A program made the position numbers and the translations under genes. DNA of 6,281 bases, taken from contig JAHJRS010000077.1 of NCBI GenBank assembly GCA_018830845.1, positions 1 through 6,281 on the forward strand. The letters are read 5' to 3'. Positions within the stretch are counted from its first letter, which is position 1. Every line of letters begins with the position of its first letter. The notes under the pieces are model-generated. The model made no database searches. It was not told the DNA's origin and saw only the letters and a list, made by a program, of their open reading frames with translations. Shown here in pieces: positions 4,160 to 6,281 of the stretch. The DNA is from Nanobdellota archaeon (GTDB taxonomy: Archaea > Nanobdellota > Nanobdellia > Pacearchaeales > GW2011-AR1).

Positions 4160-5632
4160 ATGGTTTTTGGAAGCCTTTCCGCTTTAATGAAAAAAAATTT
4201 TCTTATTTTTTTCAGGTCAAAATTTTCATCAGCCCTTATTATCTTAATCCCCCTTTTTATAGCAATTGCAGCAGGATATGCTTTTGATACTTCAAGTCTT
4301 ACAAATGTTTACGTGGGAGTTCATTCCTCTTCTTCTTCTAACCTTACCCAAAACATTATTTCAGGATTTAATGAGAAAGGATTTTTAGTTAAGGAGTATG
4401 GCTCTTCTCAGGAGTGCATTGATGCGGTTAAGATGAATCTTATTCAGATTTGCAGTATTTTTTCGATGGAGGGGTCCAATTCCACCAGAGATTCGGTCGA
4501 TTTTTATGTGGACTATTCCAGAATAAATCTTGCTGATACTTTGGTAAAAAATGCCGAAAGCAGTGTTCATGAAGAATCTGCAAGTGAGGGGGAATTTTTT
4601 GTTCAGGATTTGATTAATATAATTAATCTTGTGAAAGAAAATCTCCCTGAAGCAAAAACAGTTTTAACTTTGGCTTCCTCAGGATTGGAAGAAAGCCAAG
4701 GTTCTGTCGAGAGCTGGATAGTTCCTTCAAGTGATTTTGATTCTGTCATTAATTCTTTGGAGAGTGCAAGAAGTGAAACAAATGATTCTTCATTAGAGGA
4801 CAGTTTATCTGATGCAATTATTTTATTGCAAATTCTGAAAACTAATAATGCCGAAATTTCAGTGAACTTGGATTCACAATCAGAAATTTATGATAATCTT
4901 CTCTTTGCATTGGGGAAGATAAATCCCGTTTTAGATTTGGCAGATTCAAGGGAGATTGAAAGTGCAGAAAATATAATCTCTCCCATCAAGATGAGTGTAA
5001 ATTCAATCAATGAGGGCTCTAAGAGCAGGGATTACTTTATGCCCGTTCTTTTCTCTTTAATTGCTCTTTTTAGCTCCCTGCTTTTATCATCTGCTTTTGT
5101 TCTAAACGAGAAAAAAACCCAGGCTTATTTTAGAAATTTTATGACCCCCACAAGGAGCATGACTTTCATTTTTTCAACTTATTTGACATGCCTTGCAATA
5201 ATTCTTGTTCAGTTTGGATTGGTCTTTCTTGGGGTGGAGTTTATTTTGGGAATGAATCTTTTTTCAATGCCCCTTGAATTTCTTTCTATTCTTGTTGTTT
5301 CATTAACAGCATTTATTTTTATTGGGATGTTCATAGGGTATGTTTTTAGGTCTGAAGAATCAGTAATTTTTGCATCTATGATTACGGCCGGGATATTTTT
5401 ATTTTTCTCAAACACAATTATCCCAATAGAAAACACTTCTGGAAATTTGATCAGTTTTTCATTTTTGAATCCATTAATTCTTCTTGATTCAGCATTTAAA
5501 AAAGTGCTTTTGTTTGGTCTTTCATTTTCTTCAATAATTCTTGAATTAACGGTTCTTTTTGGGTTTTTTATTGTCTTTTTAGTTCTTACTTATTTTGTCA
5601 AAAAAATAACCAGAAGGGAGCCTTCAATCTGA
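4160..5632 (+). CDS. ABC-2 type permease with large extracytoplasmic domain
   Basis: A 490-residue membrane subunit of the exporter. One membrane segment near residues 22-42 is followed by about 250 residues outside the membrane (43-290). Then come about five segments near 292-315, 333-362, 372-396, 401-420 and 452-480, ending in a basic cytosolic tail. This 1 + loop + 5 layout is that of ABC-2/DrrB-like and YhgE/Pip-like permeases, which export hydrophobic or large substrates. The C-terminal half holds the family pattern, including a Pro-rich segment NTIIPIENTSG (418-428) and F-L-N-P (435-438). The outer domain is Ser/Asn/Glu-rich and has two cysteines (C86, C98) that could form a disulfide. 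It also has sequons N61-L-T, N107-S-T and N208-D-S that an archaeal AglB could glycosylate. It starts 2 bp after the ATPase stop, so the two are certainly co-transcribed. Confidence 0.87.
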   Translation: MVFGSLSALMKKNFLIFFRSKFSSALIILIPLFIAIAAGYAFDTSSLTNVYVGVHSSSSSNLTQNIISGFNEKGFLVKEYGSSQECIDAVKMNLIQICSIFSMEGSNSTRDSVDFYVDYSRINLADTLVKNAESSVHEESASEGEFFVQDLINIINLVKENLPEAKTVLTLASSGLEESQGSVESWIVPSSDFDSVINSLESARSETNDSSLEDSLSDAIILLQILKTNNAEISVNLDSQSEIYDNLLFALGKINPVLDLADSREIESAENIISPIKMSVNSINEGSKSRDYFMPVLFSLIALFSSLLLSSAFVLNEKKTQAYFRNFMTPTRSMTFIFSTYLTCLAIILVQFGLVFLGVEFILGMNLFSMPLEFLSILVVSLTAFIFIGMFIGYVFRSEESVIFASMITAGIFLFFSNTIIPIENTSGNLISFSFLNPLILLDSAFKKVLLFGLSFSSIILELTVLFGFFIVFLVLTYFVKKITRREPSI

Positions 5633-5640
5633 ATATTTTT
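5633..5640 (+). terminator. Short T-run after the ABC operon
   Basis: ATATTTTT directly follows the permease stop. It is a weak candidate for an archaeal T-tract terminator and has no stem. The leuS promoter begins about 13 bp further on, so some read-through into leuS is possible. Confidence 0.3.
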
Positions 5641-5652
5641 CATATCAAAAAT

Positions 5653-5660
5653 CTATTAAA
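5653..5660 (+). promoter_or_regulatory. TATA box of leuS
   Basis: CTATTAAA, centre 25.5 bp before ATG 5682, again predicting a leaderless transcript and marking leuS as a separate unit from the ABC operon. Confidence 0.5.
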
Positions 5661-5681
5661 CTATCTTTCTTTTAATCTTTA

Positions 5682-6281
5682 ATGGCACAAATTAATTTCA
5701 AAAAAATTGAAAAGAAGTGGCAGAAAAAGTGGGCGGAGGAAAAATCTTTTTTTGTGAAAGAATCTCCAAACAAGAAAAAATTTTATGTTCTTGAAATGTT
5801 CCCATACCCTTCCGGATCCGGCCTTCATATGGGTCATGCATGGAATTATACCATTGGGGACATTTTTGCACGTTTTAAAATAATGAACGGATTTAATGTA
5901 ATGCATCCTATGGGGTATGACGCTCTTGGTCTTCCTGCAGAAAATGCTGCGATTAAAACCGGAATCTCTCCCGAAACATACACCCAAAATTCAATTAAAA
6001 ATTATATTAAACAACAAAAAGGACTGGGATTAAGCTATGACTGGTCAAGAGTTTTTAGCACCGCCGATCCTGAATATTACAAATGGGATCAGTGGATTTT
6101 TTTAAAAATGTTTGAAGAGGGGCTCGCATACCAAAAAGAATCTCTTGTTAACTGGTGCCCTGAATGCAAAACCGTTCTTGCAAATGAGCAAGTTATTGAT
6201 GGAAAATGCTGGAGGCATGAGCAGACAAAAGTTGAGTCAAGATATCTTAAGCAGTGGTTTTTGAAAACTACAGATTACGCT
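5682..6281 (+). CDS. leuS: Leucyl-tRNA synthetase, bacterial type (5' part, runs off the window)
   Basis: The first 200 codons of LeuRS, which charges tRNA-Leu with leucine using ATP; the frame is open to the last base, so the remainder (full length about 800-900 residues) lies outside. The class I HIGH motif is HMGH (49-52) within the bacterial signature [19 protein letters not shown]. It continues with [17 protein letters not shown] (75-91), LGLSYDWSR (115-123), YYKWDQWIF (132-140) and [18 protein letters not shown] (157-174). Zinc-domain ligands C159, C162 and C176 are present, and the usual last Cys is His (C-W-R-H179), a plausible ligand. The window ends at [10 protein letters not shown], just before the editing (CP1) domain. 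Archaeal-type LeuRS has a different N-terminus, so this copy was probably gained from bacteria. ATG 5682 fits both the family start and the TATA spacing. Confidence 0.95.
   Translation, partial: MAQINFKKIEKKWQKKWAEEKSFFVKESPNKKKFYVLEMFPYPSGSGLHMGHAWNYTIGDIFARFKIMNGFNVMHPMGYDALGLPAENAAIKTGISPETYTQNSIKNYIKQQKGLGLSYDWSRVFSTADPEYYKWDQWIFLKMFEEGLAYQKESLVNWCPECKTVLANEQVIDGKCWRHEQTKVESRYLKQWFLKTTDYA

Noticed and set aside
3934..4287. Plus-strand open frame of 117 codons across the ATPase-permease junction
   Set aside because: It is out of frame with two well-supported genes; its composition is what a frame-shifted Lys-rich tail and membrane segment would give.
4385..5436. Two minus-strand frames (4385-4570 and 5209-5436) inside the permease gene
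   Set aside because: Both are shadows of the long permease frame, with no start signals or motifs.
5679..5987. Minus-strand open frame of 102 codons over leuS
   Set aside because: It is antisense to an unmistakable LeuRS N-terminus.

Overview
The window reads as chromosomal DNA of a small-genome, AT-rich archaeon, most likely of the DPANN group (Pacearchaeota or Woesearchaeota-like). Three gene families are archaeal: ribosomal protein eS17, a tRNA-splicing endonuclease (EndA) of the short homotetrameric type, and a CxxC...CxxC zinc-ribbon protein. Most genes have an archaeal TATA box whose centre lies about 25.5 bp before the start codon, so most mRNAs are probably leaderless. The leucyl-tRNA synthetase at the right edge is of the bacterial type, which fits lineages that have replaced archaeal synthetases by transfer. 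The lineage assignment is inference from gene content, not from a tree.

Layout from left to right: (1) 1-510, a YjbQ/UPF0047 family protein preceded by two tandem hairpins, the second very GC-rich. (2) 511-1069, T-rich non-coding DNA with phased T-tracts, then a small extremely Lys/Arg-rich protein (666-920) and a hairpin-plus-T-run terminator. (3) 1070-1141, a tRNA with CAT anticodon and odd loop bases. (4) 1189-1470, a coiled-coil plus zinc-ribbon protein, convergent with a minus-strand group. (5) 1481-3151, three minus-strand genes, each with its own TATA box: endA (2624-3151), a winged-helix protein with a possible degenerate nuclease-like C-terminus (1726-2583), and eS17 (1481-1687). (6) 3237-5632, a two-gene ABC exporter operon: an ATPase with a long charged tail, then a DrrB/ABC-2 type permease with a 250-residue extracytoplasmic domain. 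(7) 5682 to the end, the first 200 codons of leuS.

The genes serve mainly information processing: tRNA, tRNA splicing, aminoacylation, the ribosome, and probable DNA- or RNA-binding proteins. The exporter pair is the one transport module. I see no defence system, CRISPR array, insertion sequence or prophage gene. The most unusual signals are structural: a tRNA in which the tertiary pair 19-56 appears to have changed from G-C to T-A and position 37 is G; the GC-rich hairpin ahead of the YjbQ gene; 11-bp-phased T8A3 repeats just upstream of the basic-protein promoter; and near-constant TATA-to-start spacing.
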